This document shows positions 63,477 to 64,000 of a DNA stretch of 64,000 bases, piece after piece. The first letter of the stretch is position 1, and every line of letters starts with the position of its first letter. This DNA is from Liolophura sinensis (taxonomy: Eukaryota > Mollusca > Polyplacophora > Chitonida > Chitonidae): positions 3,489,152 through 3,553,151 of the forward strand of contig NC_088305.1 of NCBI RefSeq assembly GCF_032854445.1, read 5' to 3'. Both the position numbers and the translations under genes were made by a program. The notes under the pieces are model-generated. The model was not told the origin of the DNA and ran no database searches. It was given only the letters and a program-made list of their open reading frames with translations.

Positions 63477-64000
63477 ATGGGGGATTTACTATGCTCAACA
63501 ATAATGTACCTACCTCAATTAATTGGCCGCTGGCTCAATTTGTCTATCTTACCATTCGAAGATTGGAGGCGCATTATAACCTCATTTTTTAAAACACCAG
63601 CCTTTGCTGCTGTAGACCGAAAGCGTGTACAGCGTCTGTCTGTGACGTTGTGTCATTGTTATAGGTGGTCGGTGTAAGTAACACGCTGGGTTAGGTCCAT
63701 GACGTCTACCGTCGGTAAATGGCCCGGTTGTGCTCCAACTTAGCTTGTGATGCGCTGGGACACGTGGAAATAGTCCAAAACTATTAGAGCTGTATGTGTA
63801 CAGCTGTAAGAGAATTCGACCTCTTCCTAATAATGCCTCCGTGCCGCAGGGCAGCGCAATTCTGCCATATACCAATGCTACTTAATACTCCTTTTAGGCA
63901 ATTTGATGTTTGTTTTTCATTTGGAAAATTCTCCCGACTGGTCGGAACGACAAAAAATAGTCTATAGACTCATTAGTATGTTCCTCCCCACGGAAATCTT
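63477..64000 (+). repeat. Partial A monomer at right edge
   Basis: The first 524 bp of an A monomer with standard A diagnostics, plus private CTTAATACTCC at about 63,881 and ATTCTCCCGAC at about 63,928. The array clearly continues to the right. Confidence 0.93.

Larger units (their letters stand above)
1..64000. repeat. 624-bp satellite array filling the window
   Basis: The same sequence recurs head to tail about 102.6 times with no interruption. A phase-marking ATG in a GACGAGATGG context, or its mutated equivalent, falls at 452, 1076, 1700 and so on to 63,477: 101 intervals of 622-625 bp, with a net drift of one base over 63 kb. All monomers are in the same orientation. Neighbours differ by a small percentage of bases and some distant copies are almost identical, which is the signature of unequal exchange and conversion. 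Long homogeneous arrays with higher-order structure are typical of eukaryotic centromeric or heterochromatic satellites; that this one is centromeric is inference. I do not recognise the family. Confidence 0.98.
53491..64000 (+). repeat. Monomer run 7 (patchwork to right edge)
   Basis: The order is B A B A A B C B A C C A B C A B A, the last one partial. Pieces match other parts of the window: 54.7-55.8 kb matches 35.4-36.4 kb, 57.9-59.1 kb matches the last two monomers of the seven-monomer unit, and 60.4-61.8 kb resembles 41.0-42.5 kb. The right edge cuts an A monomer after 524 bp. Confidence 0.75.

Noticed and set aside
1-64000. CRISPR array
   Set aside because: Repeats are regular but 624 bp long and directly abutting, with no short repeat and no unique spacers.
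1-64000. Tandem rRNA, 5S, snRNA or histone gene cluster
   Set aside because: I find none of the conserved 5S, snRNA or histone sequences; the only RNA-like hint is a T-arm-like TTCGA loop without an A box or acceptor stem.
1-64000. Intact retrotransposon or DNA transposon
   Set aside because: No reverse transcriptase, integrase or transposase frame, no LTRs and no long terminal inverted repeats; only the weak Helitron-like junction was kept, as a hypothesis.
1-64000. Assignment to a species or named satellite
   Set aside because: I do not recognise the monomer and no unique flanking gene is present to place it.

Overview
The whole 64 kb window is one uninterrupted, head-to-tail satellite DNA array with a basic repeat of 624 bp. 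Taking a conserved ATG as phase marker (first at 452, last at 63,477), there are 101 complete monomers plus a 451 bp partial at the left edge and a 524 bp partial at the right edge. Nearly every monomer is 623-625 bp long. Both array ends lie outside the window. I see no unique sequence, no convincing protein gene, no rRNA or tRNA gene, no intact transposon and no CRISPR array.

The organism is very probably a eukaryote, because a uniform array of this size with higher-order structure is typical of centromeric, pericentromeric or subtelomeric heterochromatin. I do not recognise the monomer and cannot name a lineage. A hand count gives about 28 CpG in the monomer at 452-1075, close to chance expectation, so the array does not look decayed by CpG methylation. 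That fits an invertebrate or another lightly methylated genome better than a vertebrate, but it is weak evidence.

The monomers fall into three subfamilies, here called A, B and C, told apart by linked diagnostic bases. From left to right: 1-11.5 kb is a mixed A/B/C block whose near-identical second copy lies at 19.3-28.9 kb. Between them, 11.25-17.5 kb holds a five-monomer unit (3,120 bp) present twice with one visible base difference, and 16.0-22.3 kb reads as a regular A-B-C trimer. 29.2-41.6 kb is irregular and contains a doubled two-monomer unit (37.0-39.6 kb) and mosaic monomers. 41.6-53.5 kb is a seven-monomer higher-order repeat (4,368 bp) in about 2.7 copies. 53.5-64 kb is a patchwork of pieces found elsewhere in the window.

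Each monomer carries a dense set of dyad symmetries, including an 18-nt perfect hairpin that in A monomers becomes a near match to the CENP-B box core. In some monomers this hairpin is followed by CTAG and then TCTATA, resembling the junction of two tandem Helitron-type elements. Two short overlapping open frames recur in most monomers, but differences between subfamilies are mostly amino-acid changing, so I read them as chance frames. The most noteworthy points are the layered amplification history, the repeated 31-monomer (about 19.35 kb) spacing, and the possible Helitron-like or CENP-B-box-like elements.
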